Positions 1 through 10,874 of a stretch of DNA of 64,000 nt are shown here, piece by piece. The notes beneath the pieces are model-generated. The model did not search any database. It worked only from the letters and a program-made list of their open reading frames with translations, and was not told where the DNA came from. Origin of the DNA: Ephydatia muelleri (Eukaryota > Porifera > Demospongiae > Spongillida > Spongillidae); contig JABACO010000007.1 of assembly GCA_013339895.1 (NCBI GenBank), positions 2,893,523 through 2,957,522 on the forward strand. The letters are read 5' to 3'. Both the position numbers and the translations under genes were made by a program. The number at the start of each line of letters is the position of its first letter. Position 1 is the stretch's first letter.

Positions 1-261
1 TACACTTGCGTCTAAAATTCGTCTTCTCGCCCTTTGTCATACCCTTTGGATACTGGCTGCTACGTAAATACGTCTCCACAGCAGTGAACTCATGATCCGC
101 TATCGTAGCTCTCTTAAAGCGCACCAAAAAAAAACGTGGTTCAAACAATTCCAGCTGGGGAGTCATATATGCCTTGTGGGAGTCATTAGTACCTTAGGTG
201 TTAATGACTAAGCTAGGGAGTCATTTATGCCTGGGAGTCAATTATGCCTCTGACAGAGCTA

Positions 262-640
262 GGAAAATTCTATTACACTGACATAAACGGGGAAGACCTC
301 TCTACTGAAGTTTGTGACTGATGCAGGATGTTACTTAATAGTAGAGGCGATATTTCACCAAAGACTCCTATAGAGCTTCTGTCATTTATCATATCATATG
401 GAGATGATGTCTCCGCATTGCACTACAAATATTGCTTACAATTGCTTTATCTATCGCCAGTTGCGAACGCTCTTTCAGCAAATTAAAGCTAATTTTGTCC
501 TACTTGCGTTCGTCGATGGGACAAGATCGCTTTTTAACAACCTTGCTCTATTGAGTATAGAAAGAGAAACATTGGAATGTATTAACTTCGATGAAGTTAT
601 TGACACATTTTCATCAGCGAAGGTCAGACGAATACATCTA
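262..640 (+). pseudogene. hAT transposase C-terminal remnant
   Basis: A decayed C-terminal dimerisation region of a hAT-family transposase, readable only by changing frame. One frame around 430-535 gives the hallmark SCERSFSKLKLILSYLRSSM. After a one-base slip near 532, another frame continues with LNNLALLSIERETLECINFD and a charged end at about 640. Upstream, 262-400 reads as a weakly matching stretch with a stop. No terminal inverted repeats are visible, so this is an old fragment upstream of the first receptor copy. It lies outside the receptor inverted repeat and is not seen beside the 8 k copy. Confidence 0.6.
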
Positions 641-975
641 TAGGAAGAAACACTTCCGTGTATTATACATTTGAATGATTGACAAATACCGGTAATATAA
701 CATACAGGTACGAATAGCGCAAGGGTGAATGGGAAGGGGGGGGGGGCCGCCATTAGGGCATTATGGCACACTACGCCACTGGTTTACACAAAAGCACGTG
801 ACGTCATTGCACACCGCTGGTATGTCTGTCTGAATCCGCCCTTTTTCTTAATTTGTCCAGTTTTGCAAGCTGAGGTGGTCTTAAGTACTACACAAGCGAC
901 ACTGTTATAGATGAATTCTTCCAGTGAAACATTTCTCATGTTGTTATCGCTATAACGAACAGTATCTCTTTTCTC

Positions 976-1878
976 ATGTGCCTGCTGGCAGTCACCTTCG
1001 TGTTAGCTCTAAAGCTGTACAAAAAACTCGTCTATCGGCTGGCTCTTTATCAGGTGCTGGCTTCGTTGTTAATGGCAACGGTGCAGACATTGCAAGTTGT
1101 ATTTATAAACTACAACGAGTCTCCGAGCGTGTACCGTCGAGTGTGTGTGGCCATAGGGTGGTTTATGATGTACGCCGAGTGGACCAAGCTATCGTTTGCT
1201 GCGTGGGTGACCTTCCATCTCTTCTGTTTTGGAGTACTCCACAAGAACCTGAAGAAGCTTGAAGCGTTGTACGTTGTGACCTCGCTACTCGTACCAGCGT
1301 TGATAGCTGTTGTACCTCTGATAACCAACTCGTATGGGCTTAGCGCAGACGGGACTGTGTGCTACGTGTACGCTAATCAAAGCACTGCCTTCGTCGAAAG
1401 GCTTGCCATATGGGACGTCCCTGCAATGTTTATCCTTCTAGTCGCATCGACGGCCATGGTCGTGATGGTAATGAAGCTAGCTTGTAGGGTGCGCTGGAGA
1501 TCGAAGTACGAACGAATCGCCGACGGAGACCAGTTCGAGAAAGCTATTAAACAGCTCCTTCCATTGGCTGCCTTTCCGATTTTATTTTTCCTCTTTGAAA
1601 TACCAGTGCTCATTTTTCGCATCTATGTGGCAAAGTATAAAGCACGGGAAGCATTGCTGATTTCGACTATCGTATTTTTCTCTCTATGGAGTTTCACCTC
1701 TGGTGCGACACTTCTGGTTCATATCTCTGTTTCACAGTGGTACGGTCGTAAACGAAAATCTAAATCCACAAAACTTCAACGGGAAACGACTTCCGTGAAT
1801 ACTTTATCTGCAACCGAGTCTTTTGTCACAGTGAATAGTGCTACGAACTATCCCCTGCCATCAACTAGCGTAGTTTAA
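976..1878 (+). CDS. 7TM receptor copy A (N-terminus frameshifted)
   Basis: Putative plasma-membrane seven-transmembrane receptor, single exon, about 300 aa as read here. Hydrophobic helices can be counted across the protein, with a cytoplasmic Ser/Thr-rich tail ending in SVV. The family start appears to be the ATG at 911, as in the 8 k copy, but one G is missing near 925, so that start runs into a stop. The open frame used here begins at an ATG at 976 created by a Val-to-Met change inside helix 1, so a product would lack the extracellular N-terminus and part of helix 1. Cys residues before helix 3 and in the second extracellular loop could form the usual receptor disulfide. No DRY motif is visible, and assignment to a named GPCR class is not possible by eye. 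Confidence 0.75.
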   Translation: MCLLAVTFVLALKLYKKLVYRLALYQVLASLLMATVQTLQVVFINYNESPSVYRRVCVAIGWFMMYAEWTKLSFAAWVTFHLFCFGVLHKNLKKLEALYVVTSLLVPALIAVVPLITNSYGLSADGTVCYVYANQSTAFVERLAIWDVPAMFILLVASTAMVVMVMKLACRVRWRSKYERIADGDQFEKAIKQLLPLAAFPILFFLFEIPVLIFRIYVAKYKAREALLISTIVFFSLWSFTSGATLLVHISVSQWYGRKRKSKSTKLQRETTSVNTLSATESFVTVNSATNYPLPSTSVV

Positions 1879-2079
1879 GTACGCGCGCTGCTATCAATGG
1901 CCGATTCTATCTCTGTGGAAAAAAGTGCATATGGAGAATTATAATTCGTATCAGTTATACGTATGCATGTCTCTTTTGTGCATCACGCTTACATATAAGT
2001 GCAATTGTTGTCGTTTTAGTTTAGTTGTTGTCAGTTTTTGTTTTGTTTTGTTTTGTTTTGTTGTTTTTGCTTTTGTTTT

Positions 2080-2337
2080 TGTAATATCTCGACTTGTAAA
2101 CACACCCAACAGTTCTACAAGTACAGCATATACAACACCATACACGGAATGGCCAAGTCCAGAAGAGAGGGAGTGACGGGTAGAGCCTCAATAGTCCAGC
2201 TATCTAACTCCGGGTTGCCAACTGACTCATACTTACAATTCCAGCGCTTAAAAGAGTCTGCCTCACGTGCCTGTTAGTCTAGAAGGTTCTATTGCAGTCC
2301 CATAGTCTGCTGTTAATAATCAATTACAATTTCTACA
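2080..2337 (-). repeat. LTR (3') of gypsy fragment 1
   Basis: A 258-bp block starting TG and ending CA, directly followed at 2338-2350 by a polypyrimidine run that is the polypurine tract of the minus-strand element. The matching block in the right inverted arm is 7490-7753. A (TTTTG)n run borders its outer side. No target duplication is clear. Confidence 0.6.
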
Positions 2338-2452
2338 GTTCTCCCCTCATAAGCCATAACGCTCCGGGGGTCAATGAGGACTAGTAGAGCGTCTGGGCAG
2401 AAGAGGGACAGCTTCAAGGCCGGCCACTGGAGGAGCCTCTACTTCTACAGGG

Positions 2453-3609
2453 TCAGGTACCGGCTCGAGGGAGGGGCTGGTGCCTGTGGTAATTCAGCTT
2501 GTCTGTCTGCCATTGTGACAATGGTTGGCAGAGGGTCCAATTCTGGCTGCTGAAATGTTCCCTCTCTTCCCCGGCAATCCGCTCTTTGACATGGTCAACA
2601 TGATAACGGGTTTCTGTGCCGTCATCGAACATTACAATCAGTGTCAATGGACCCAGTACAGCAGTAACCTTTCCTGGTATCCATTTTGGCATCCCTCTGT
2701 GATTTAGGGCATACACTTCTTCACCCACCTGAAATGAACGTTGTCTTGTGTGCATGTCAGGATTCTCCTTCTGTCTTTCTTGATTTTTAGTCACGTGACG
2801 TTCCTTAGATGGGAAAATGAAATCCAAGTGCGAGCGCGGTTTCCTCCCCAACAACAGCTCAGCAGGCGATCTTCCTGTGGTAGAATGGGGTGTTAACATG
2901 TACTGGAAAAGGAACCGAGCGAAGCATGTGTCATTATCCCCTGATGTCTTCCTTAAGGCATTTTTCACAGTTTGCACTGCTCGTTCAGCCAATCCATTAG
3001 TGGCTGGGTGGTAGGGAGCACTTCTAATGTGTCTGAATCCATTGCGTTGAACAATGGTTTGGAACTCAGTACTGGTGAAGGCCGTGCCATTGTCAGACAC
3101 CAACACCTCTGGGAGACCATCACATGAAAATACTTGTCTGAGCACTCGTATGGCCTGCTGGGAAGATGTGGAGGAAACAACAGCAGCCTCCAACCATTTG
3201 GAGTGAGCATCCACCAGTTCCACAAAAGTCCACATGAATGCGAGACCAGGGTTTTGTAGGCCACTCCCAAGGATGCAGTGGGGACTTAGGTGGGAACCTA
3301 CTATTTACTTGGCAAGCCTCACATGATTTCACCTTTGCTTCGAGTTCAGCATCAAGTCGTGGCCACCACACCACACTCCTGGCCAGAGATTTCATTCGAG
3401 ATACACCTGGATGGCCATCGTGTAGAATCTTGATTATTGGTACCCTTCCAGGTCACTATACGACTTCCCCAAAGGATACAACCATCTTCCATACTTAGTT
3501 CACTTTTCCTGCATTCGTAAGGCTTGTATTGTTCATTTGACTGTGTTCTCCAGCCATGAAGCACCATTCTCCTGACCACCGAGAGCACCGGGTGTCTTTG
3601 TCTGTCCAA
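2453..3609 (-). pseudogene. gypsy integrase region, frameshifted
   Basis: Integrase end of a Ty3/gypsy polyprotein. The distal frame (2453-3235) carries the catalytic-core motifs DAHSKW and SDNGTAF and the following HPATNGLAERAVQ, then a GEEVYALNHRGMPKWIPG region typical of the integrase C-terminus. Two upstream frames (3120-3395 and 3352-3609) carry the zinc-binding segment, with CEACQ, and the linker from RNase H. At least two frameshifts separate them. This is not a functional gene. Confidence 0.8.
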
Positions 3610-3661
3610 CGTCGAATAGATGCAGCTGTGACCACCGAGCTCGTGTCAGAGAAGGCCTGCA

Positions 3662-3663
<2 letters not shown>

Positions 3664-3709
<46 letters not shown>
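3664..3709. repeat. (TG)n microsatellite
   Basis: Uninterrupted TG dinucleotide run at the truncated edge of gypsy fragment 1. Confidence 0.95.
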
Positions 3710-3710
<1 letters not shown>

Positions 3711-3711
3711 T

Positions 3712-4830
3712 TGTAAATTACTTACTAATAATAGCCGCCACAATGCACTACGCACAACAAAAAAAGCCTACGTCTATCAAAGATGACTGACCAGGATGTA
3801 GATCGAAGTATTCCAATCTTCGTAATAAAAAAAGCAGGCACTTGCACACAGTAGAGACAGCATTGTATATTTAGGATTTAAGGACTGTCGTTCGTACAAG
3901 CATTATCTCTGATTCAGCTGCGTTAGCACTACAAAAAGCAGAAGCATGCAGATGTACGATTGTGCTTTTTGTGAGCAATGTGCTCACATGAGCTCGCCAA
4001 CCCCGAAAGAGCTTTGTTGCATGTTGTTGTGTTGTAACTATGTAATTAACACATGAGATCGTTAGATTTGCGCAAGTGCACGTGACACTATGAGCAACAA
4101 TAAACGCTCATCATAACATAACTACATCAACAAATGCAAATGCGTATTCGTAAAAATACGGCGCTAAAATATTGTGACCTAAGAACTGAGGAATGAAACA
4201 CTAGGACCTAGAAATATATAAAGAAGTGCATTACCTCTAATTCACATGGCCCACAAAATCACAATCTAATCTGATATAATAATTTGCGAAGATGCATTTT
4301 GTGTGTATCTCTCTATATTCAAGAAAATAATACAAAGGGGTTGGTTTTTGTTCTGCATGCTAAATCAAGATCTTACGGTTCTTGAAGCAACATTGACGCC
4401 CATCTAAGCTGTATAGTCTGTAGTTGGCCACTAACAATCATTGTTAAAAACCCATTCATTTCCTATGGAAGTTATACGGGAGTATACTGGAATGGACGAA
4501 CAGCAACATTTGTCAATGACTATTGACCTGCCATATGAGAATACTGCCGTGTGACGAGATCAACCAAGCTCATTGTACTAGACGCCACGTGTTTAGAAAT
4601 GTAGCAAAATCCCCTCATTTCTCTCGAGCTGGTATCCATTTTCCAATAGTAGATGGCGAAAGGGGGAAAAAAGAATAGCCAACAAAGCAGCACGCACGTG
4701 TCTGAATCATTAACCGGTTTTAAAGCGGGTCGGATTCAAATGCAGTATAATCGGGTCGACCGGCTTTATTAAAGCGGTCAAAAGTTTTAAATCGGGCCGT
4801 AATATAATAGATACGTTTATTTCCTACTCG
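3712..4830. other. Gene-poor AT-rich stretch
   Basis: No coding region or RNA gene is recognised. The last 100 bases hold several GGGTCG/CCGGTTTTAAAGCGG-like words before the broken receptor starts. A promoter role is possible but not supported. Confidence 0.5.
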
Positions 4831-5775
4831 TATGCTGATGAATAGCACCGACGTTTCACCTACCACCGCCATCACCTCTTATGCGACCAACGGCGCTGCT
4901 TCTCTTATATGCCTGCTTGCAGCGATCCTGGTTTTTGTTCTAAGACTGTGTCTATCGACTCGCCTTGTACCAGGTGTTGGCCGCACTGACCTTTTTCACT
5001 AGTCGGAATCACCTTGATTGAGCCCTAAAGAAACAATCCTTCACATGACCGTTGGGCTTAGTCTCGTACCCAGACCCACATCGCAGCTGCGGACGGATTA
5101 CATCACCGCTACCCATCCGCAGCTGCGATGTGGGTCTGGGTACGAGACTACGTTGGGCTGGTACGCACGGTGGGCGGGGTTACTTTTCACTCAGTGGCCA
5201 TATCTTTTGCTTCGCCGTACTCCACAAGAACCTGAAGAACTTTGAAGTCTTGTACGTTGTGACGTCACTACTCGTACCAGCGGTCATAGCTGCTGTCCCT
5301 CTGGCAACCGCCACCTACGGAGTTAGCCCCATAAGAGGGTGCTACGTATACCTTCACAACGACAGCCATGCACCATCACGCCCTCATTGAAAGGTTTGCA
5401 CTCTGGGACGCTCCAGCGATAGTAATACTGCTAACAGCACCAGCCGCCATGGTTGTCGTGATAATAAGATTTACTAAACCGGTTCGCTGGAGGCTCAATT
5501 ATGAGGCATTAACTGAGAGCGACCGGTTTTGGAAGGCTCTTAAACTGCTCCTTCCATTGGCTGCCCTCCCAATACTGTTTGTCGTACTAGTCATCCCAGA
5601 GTTCATTTTTCATATCTATGACGTCATGGAAGTGATGGAACTCGCTGTTCATAACACTTGGGAGAACGCTTGCTTCAATCAGCATCTCTCTGTTTAGCAT
5701 GGTCGCGGGTTTGACTTTGATAATTCACATTTTCGTGGCTGTGCGATGTGGAGCTCAACGTTTCGCCACAGAACG
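4831..5775 (+). pseudogene. 7TM receptor copy A2, disrupted by a MITE
   Basis: A diverged receptor copy. The ATG at 4831 opens a short N-terminus and helix 1 (ICLLAAILVFVLRL), then a deletion near 4950 removes the first intracellular loop and shifts the frame. At 5059 a 92-bp palindromic MITE sits in the helix 2-3 region. After it the receptor can be followed in alternating frames: the helix 3/loop region near 5210, helix 4 near 5260, helices 5-6 in 5368-5697, and helix 7 beyond 5697. Several frame changes make it a clear pseudogene. A partial paralog of its helix 5-6 region lies at the window end. Confidence 0.85.
5059..5150. mobile_element. 92-bp MITE with 35-bp TIRs and 9-bp TSD
   Basis: Both ends read TAGTCTCGTACCCAGACCC inward, and the perfect terminal inverted repeat extends to 35 bp around a 22-bp centre. 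The nine bases CGTTGGGCT occur on both sides (5050-5058 and 5151-5159), a clean target duplication in receptor coding sequence. Nine-base duplications are typical of Mutator-like elements, but no transposase is present to assign it. Related ends occur at 24610 and 39931. Confidence 0.9.
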
Positions 5776-6853
5776 GCACTCGCCAGTGTACCGCAACTCG
5801 AGAGTCGATTAATCTTGAGACTCCTACGGAAAGTCGCACGTGGTTTTCTATGCCTCCTGATAGCGGTTGGTATAGTGATTTGTAATGTTGGTATTGTACG
5901 TTTGACTAATATATGAGCTCATGCAGCAAAGCGAGGCGGAATCCGCGATATAAAAGGGAGAACGTATAGCCATTTCTATTAACATTCTGAAGTACCATGC
6001 ACTTGTTTACCTGCCGCCACTCGACATTGCAGTAATCAGTGTATAATTACTCAGGGCTGCATGGTGAAACCGGCTGGTGAGTGTGAAAAAGTCACTTCGA
6101 AGGAAGTAAAGGAAGACCAATGTAAAACAGGAAAATTGTAAATATAGTAATAAGACCCCCAGTATTGGGGACTGTTTGTGGGATGCGCGTATGACTGTGG
6201 CATTCGTGGCTCATAGTGAACTTCACGACTTGTTTTTATTAGGTCATAACCTATTATGTTCAATAGTGAAGGTCAGTTCATTCATTGTATTCAACCTCAT
6301 TCGTGTCATATAGCCGGCCCCCCTCCCCCCCCCCCCCCCCCCCACCCACCCACCCACCCGCCTTTATGCAGTGATACGTTGGGCGATTTCATTAGCCTCT
6401 ACCATGCATGGGGACGAGGTAGGGAACCACAGGCAAAAATAGTTTATTTTCGACTCGGTCAGCTATACGTGCACGCATGCCTGGTCTTATCAGAGTCTTC
6501 ATGCCCTGCGTCCATACACCGATATAGCACGAAAATGTGCATGCATGTGTGCTTAATTAAAGCAGGAGTTGGCGTAATAAAGGAACTCGCGCGATACAAA
6601 ATTATGATTCAGCAGTATTCAGAGTATATAGGCCAACACACTGGCATGCTAGCATGGCATGCATGTCCCATTGTCCTGCAGTGTAAGTGCGACGTTGAAA
6701 TTACCATAAAGTGAGGTGGTGATAGTGGGGGAGGGGTGGGGCATCCCAAAAGAGGGGTTCGCTGTCTCCATATATGGTCACGCAGGGTGATCAGTTATTT
6801 AGAGGCCAGCTACTGGTTGAAATTATAGTATGGACATAAGCTTAGCTACTGCA
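5776..6853. other. Noncoding spacer of the inverted duplication
   Basis: No gene recognised. It contains a poly-C run with CCCA repeats (about 6319-6360) and a segment, 6525-6812, whose two halves recur in rearranged order at 63590-63830. Confidence 0.5.
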
Positions 6854-6911
6854 TTTAAGGAAGACATCAGGGGATAATGACACATGCTTCGCTCGGTTCC
6901 TTTTCCAGTAC

Positions 6912-7382
6912 ATGTTAACACCCCATTCTACCACAGGAAGATCGCCCGCTGAGCTGTTGTTGGGGAGGAAACCGCGCTCGCACTTGGATTTCATTTTCCC
7001 ATCTAAGGAACGTCACGTGACTCAAAATCAAGAAAGACAGAAGGAGAATCATGACATGCACACAAGACAACGTTCATTTCAGGTGGGTGAAGAAGTGTAT
7101 GCCCTAAATCACAGAGGGATGCCAAAATGGATACCAGGAAAGGTTACTGCTGTACTGGGTCCATTGACACCGATTGTAATGTTCGATGACGGCACAGAAA
7201 CCCGTTATCATGTACATGTTGACCATGTCAAAGAGCGGATTGCCGGGGAAGAGAGGGAACATTTCAGCAGCCAGAATTGGACCCTCTGCCAACCATTTTC
7301 ACAATGGCAGACAGACAAGCTGAATTACCACAGGCACCAGCCCCTCCCACCGCAGAAGTCGAGCCGGATCCTGACCCTGTAG
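6912..7382 (+). pseudogene. gypsy integrase C-terminal fragment
   Basis: Same protein segment as in fragment 1, from MLTPHSTTGRSPAELLLG through the GEEVYALNHRGMPKWIPG region. It lacks the catalytic core and begins at the inverted-repeat breakpoint. Two extra codons (His-Val) come from a TACATG insertion. Followed by a polypurine tract and an LTR. Confidence 0.8.
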
Positions 7383-7489
7383 AAGTAGAGGCTCCTCCAG
7401 TGGCCGGCCTTGAAGTTGTCCCTCTTCTGCCCAGATGCTCTACTTGTCCTCATCGACCCCCGGAGCGTTATGGCTTATGAGGGGAGAAC

Positions 7490-7753
7490 TGTAGTAATTG
7501 TAATTGATTATTAACAGCAGACTATGGGGCTGCAATAGAACCTTCTAGACTAACAGGCACGTGAGGCAGACTCTTTTAAGCGCTGGAATTGTAAGAATGA
7601 GTCAGTTGGCAACCCGGAATTAGATAGCTGGACTATATTGAGGCTCTACCCGTCACTCCCTCTCTTCTGGACTTGGCCATTCCGTGTATGGTGTTGTATA
7701 TGCTGCATGTACTTGTATAACTGTTGGGTGTGTTTACAAGTCGAGATATTACA
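7490..7753 (+). repeat. LTR (3') of the duplicated gypsy fragment
   Basis: TG...CA-bounded block of 264 bp after a GAGGGGAGAA polypurine tract; inverted copy of 2080-2337. A run of AAAAC repeats follows. Confidence 0.6.
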
Positions 7754-7934
7754 AAAACAAAAACAAAAACAAAAAAACAAAACAAAACAAAAACTGACAA
7801 CAACTAAACTAAAACGACAACAATTGCACTTATATGTAAGCGTGATGCACAAAAGAGCCGTATAACTGCTACGTATAATAATTCTCCATATTCACACAGA
7901 GATAGAATCGGCCCATTGATAGCAGCGCGCGTAC

Positions 7935-8916
7935 TTAAACTACGCTAGTTGATGGCAGGGGATAGTTTGTAGCACTATTCACTGTGACAAAAGACTCGGT
8001 TGCCAGTTTTGCAGATAAAGTATTCACGGAAGTCGTTTCCCGTTGAAGTTTTGTGGATTTAGATTTTCGTTTTACGATAGTACCACTGTGTCGCAGAGAT
8101 ATGAACCAGAAGTGTCGCACCAGAGGTGAAACTCCATAGAGAGAAAAATACAATAGTCGAAATCAGCAATGCTTCCCGTGCTTTGGTGTACTTTGCCACA
8201 TAGATGCGAAAAATGAGCACTGGTATTTCAAAGAGGAAAAATAAAATCGGAAAGGCAGCCAATGGAAGGAGCTGTTTAATAGCTTTCTCGAACTGGTCTC
8301 CGTCGGCGATTCGTTCGTACTTCGATCTCCAGCGCACCCTACAAGCTAGCTTCATTACCATCACGACCATGGCCGTCGATGCGACTAGAAGGATAAACAT
8401 TGCAGGGACGTCCCATATGGCAAGCCTTTCGACGAAGGCAGTGCTTTGATTAGCGTACACGTAGCACACAGTCCCGTCTGCGCTAAGCCCATACGAGTTG
8501 GTTATCAGAGGTACAACAGCTATCAACGCTGGTACGAGTAGCGAGGTCACAACGTACAACGCTTCAAGCTTCTTCAGGTTCTTGTGGAGTACTCCAAAAC
8601 AGAAGAGATGGAAGGTCACCCACGCAGCAAACGATAGCTTGGTCCACTCGGCGTACATCATAAACCACCCTATGGCCACACACACTCGACGGTACACGCT
8701 CGGAGACTCGTTGTAGTTTATAAATACAACTTGCAATGTCTGCACCGTTGCCATTAACAACGAAGCCAACACCTGATAAAGAGCCAGCCGATAGACGAGT
8801 TTGTTGTACAGCTTTAGAGCTAACACGAAGGTGACTGCCAGCAGGCACACGAGAAAAGAGATACTGTTCGTTATAGCGATAACAGCATGAGAAATGTTTC
8901 CACTGGAAGAATTCAT
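7935..8916 (-). CDS. 7TM receptor copy B (tail frameshifted)
   Basis: Near-identical inverted copy of receptor A with an intact N-terminus: start at 8916, an N-terminal NSSSGN segment with N-glycosylation sequons, helix 1 from about residue 18, and helices 2-7 following. The open frame ends at 8059 after about 285 residues because one base is inserted in an A run (T run on the + strand, near 8072). The original Ser/Thr-rich tail ending in STSVV continues in the next frame to 7935. If real, the shift removes only the cytoplasmic tail. Copies A and B are thus broken at opposite ends. Confidence 0.8.
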
Positions 8917-9045
8917 CTATAACAGTCTCTTGTACCGTGCACCTCAGCTTGCAAAACTGGACAAATTAGGGCGGATTCGGAGAGAGACAGACAGACATAC
9001 CGTAAATACAGCGGTGTGCAATGACGTCACGTGCTTTTGTTATGG

Positions 9046-10811
9046 TATTGTAGTGATGAATAACGGGATGCAGGCGTGGTTGGCCAGTGAAGTCTGAAAT
9101 GTTTCTTCTCTCGTCAAATAAACTAAATTTTACTGGAGTATTGAACTACAGAACCATGCAAATCAGGATAAATAATTATATGAACAGATTTTGAACTCGC
9201 CTTGAGTGTCAAATAAGCCGGGTTGTTCTTCCATATGCTCTTCAGTCTGTCCCCCATCATCTTGTCACTTAGCACTAACCGTTTGCATGGTGCAGCAATG
9301 TATAGCAAAATATATTCAATCTAGAACGCGAAGTTGATTGTGTGTGTATGTGTGCGTGTGTGTGTATCTGTGTGTGTGTGTCTGTGTGTGTGTCTGTGTG
9401 TGTGATATGATAATTCATAAATACGAGTTTAAAAGGGGCTAACAGATGCATGCATATTCAACCAACAGTTGATTTGTAACAAAACAATCCGTCGCGATCG
9501 ATAGCAATGCGGAATGTGTGTGCAACGGGACCTTTGCTGCGCTTCATATGGAGAAATGAACGGTCACGAAAGTTGCGGTTTGTAAATTTTTGGATTTCAT
9601 TTCATAGAGAATGTATGGCGTTTTTACAAACTTGATTATTATTTAATTAAATAACGGACCTGCAACTTTTGCTACCCACTAATACTACTCTAAATGATGT
9701 TCAAATGTAGGCAATTTCAAATTTTGTATCTCATACCGTCCAAAATTCTGGGACCATTTCTGAAAATATGATATTCCATAGACTTGTACACAAAATGGAA
9801 AAAAAAAATCATGCTAGATATTTCATTAGTTATAACTAATGAACAGAGGGGGTTAGATCTTTGCCACCCTCTAAAACTATTCTACAACTATCCAAATAAT
9901 GTAATATATGAAAAAAAGTGAATGTTGTCGTGAAGAATTTGGGGACCATTTAAAAAAATAGTAAACCAGTTTTGGTGCAATAAGGCGCCATTTTAAAATG
10001 GCGTTTCTATGGGTTGCCATAGATATTTAGTTAACGTTAACCTGGACACGCTCATCTAGGGCGAGGGTGGAGTCGAGGCAGAGGGCGAGGTGGGCCAGGG
10101 GGCGGGGTAGACAGGGAGAAATGAGTGTATAAACATTAACTACATGGAATACTAAAAGCTTCGAGTCTGTGTTTTCTACACAGAGTAGACTGATAGTTGT
10201 CTTGAAATTAGAATGATATTGTAGGCTGCATATACCTCGACCGGCTGCTCAGATATCTACGTATGCCTTCGTATATCAAATTTTTATGTTAGCGGATCCT
10301 ATAGGCCTACACGTAGCTGAATCGAGTGTCTGAGAAACAAATCAGCAGCCATTGCTTATGGTTGGATTTGGAATAAACGTGTTGCAAACATGATCACATG
10401 TACATGTACAATGCGACACCTACGGCAACGCTAATATTTTGCAGATCCGAGGTGAGAAACTTTAAGCGTAGTTGTGTGGTTCCATCAACGTACTCGATAT
10501 CGATGTGTTGACAGTATGATTCTGTGATTAGTTAGGTTCGAATCGGATGTAATAATAGTGCCCTTCACAAAGGGAGCATTTATTAGAAATCATGTATTAC
10601 GCTGTTGTAGTATAGTTTAGCAGTGGCATATGGATTATGTATTGCGAATAAATTGTGAAAACTGTATATTTTACCTCCAACACATGTGTATGTTTTTACT
10701 GTATGGTGCATGTATACGTTGGTGCTTGTGACGTAATGCATGTACCAGCTAGTGTAAATGTATGCCCTTATAACTGATCTAGGTGTGTAAGTAAGGAGGA
10801 AAAAGCTACAA

Positions 10812-10815
<4 letters not shown>
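9046..10815. other. Gene-poor stretch with duplicated block
   Basis: 9120-9560 is a diverged copy of 47080-47480, including its TG/TGTC-rich run (about 9336-9405). The rest is AT-rich with no recognised gene. 10040-10110 is locally GC-rich but not coding. Confidence 0.5.

Positions 10816-10873
<58 letters not shown>
10816..10873. repeat. (TG)n microsatellite
   Basis: Uninterrupted TG run of nearly 60 bp. Confidence 0.95.

Positions 10874-10874
<1 letters not shown>

Larger units (their letters stand above)
790..2957. repeat. Left arm of a 2.2 kb inverted duplication
   Basis: This segment is matched in inverted orientation by 6854-9045. The arm holds the receptor gene, its 3' flank, an LTR and the 3' end of a gypsy pol region. 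Similarity starts just upstream of the receptor and stops at 2957, inside the integrase coding region, where the right arm changes to unrelated sequence. Arms differ by small indels and substitutions. The 3.9 kb between the arms holds another receptor pseudogene. Confidence 0.85.
2080..3620 (-). mobile_element. 5'-truncated Ty3/gypsy retrotransposon fragment 1
   Basis: The 3' third of an LTR retrotransposon: H2C2 zinc-binding region, integrase core, chromodomain-like tail, polypurine tract and 3' LTR, on the minus strand. Gag, protease, reverse transcriptase and 5' LTR are absent; the coding match ends about 3610, next to a TG microsatellite. The inverted arm at 6854-7753 keeps only the last part. 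Confidence 0.8.
6854..9045. repeat. Right arm of the 2.2 kb inverted duplication
   Basis: Inverted counterpart of 790-2957. It starts abruptly inside gypsy integrase sequence and ends just upstream of receptor copy B. Relative to the left arm it has short insertions of ATGC/TGCA type near 7705 and of TACATG near 7212, and one extra base in a T run near 8072. Confidence 0.85.

Noticed and set aside
1110..1328. Minus-strand open frame inside receptor A (also in other copies)
   Set aside because: Shadow of the receptor coding frame; it recurs only because the receptor copies recur.
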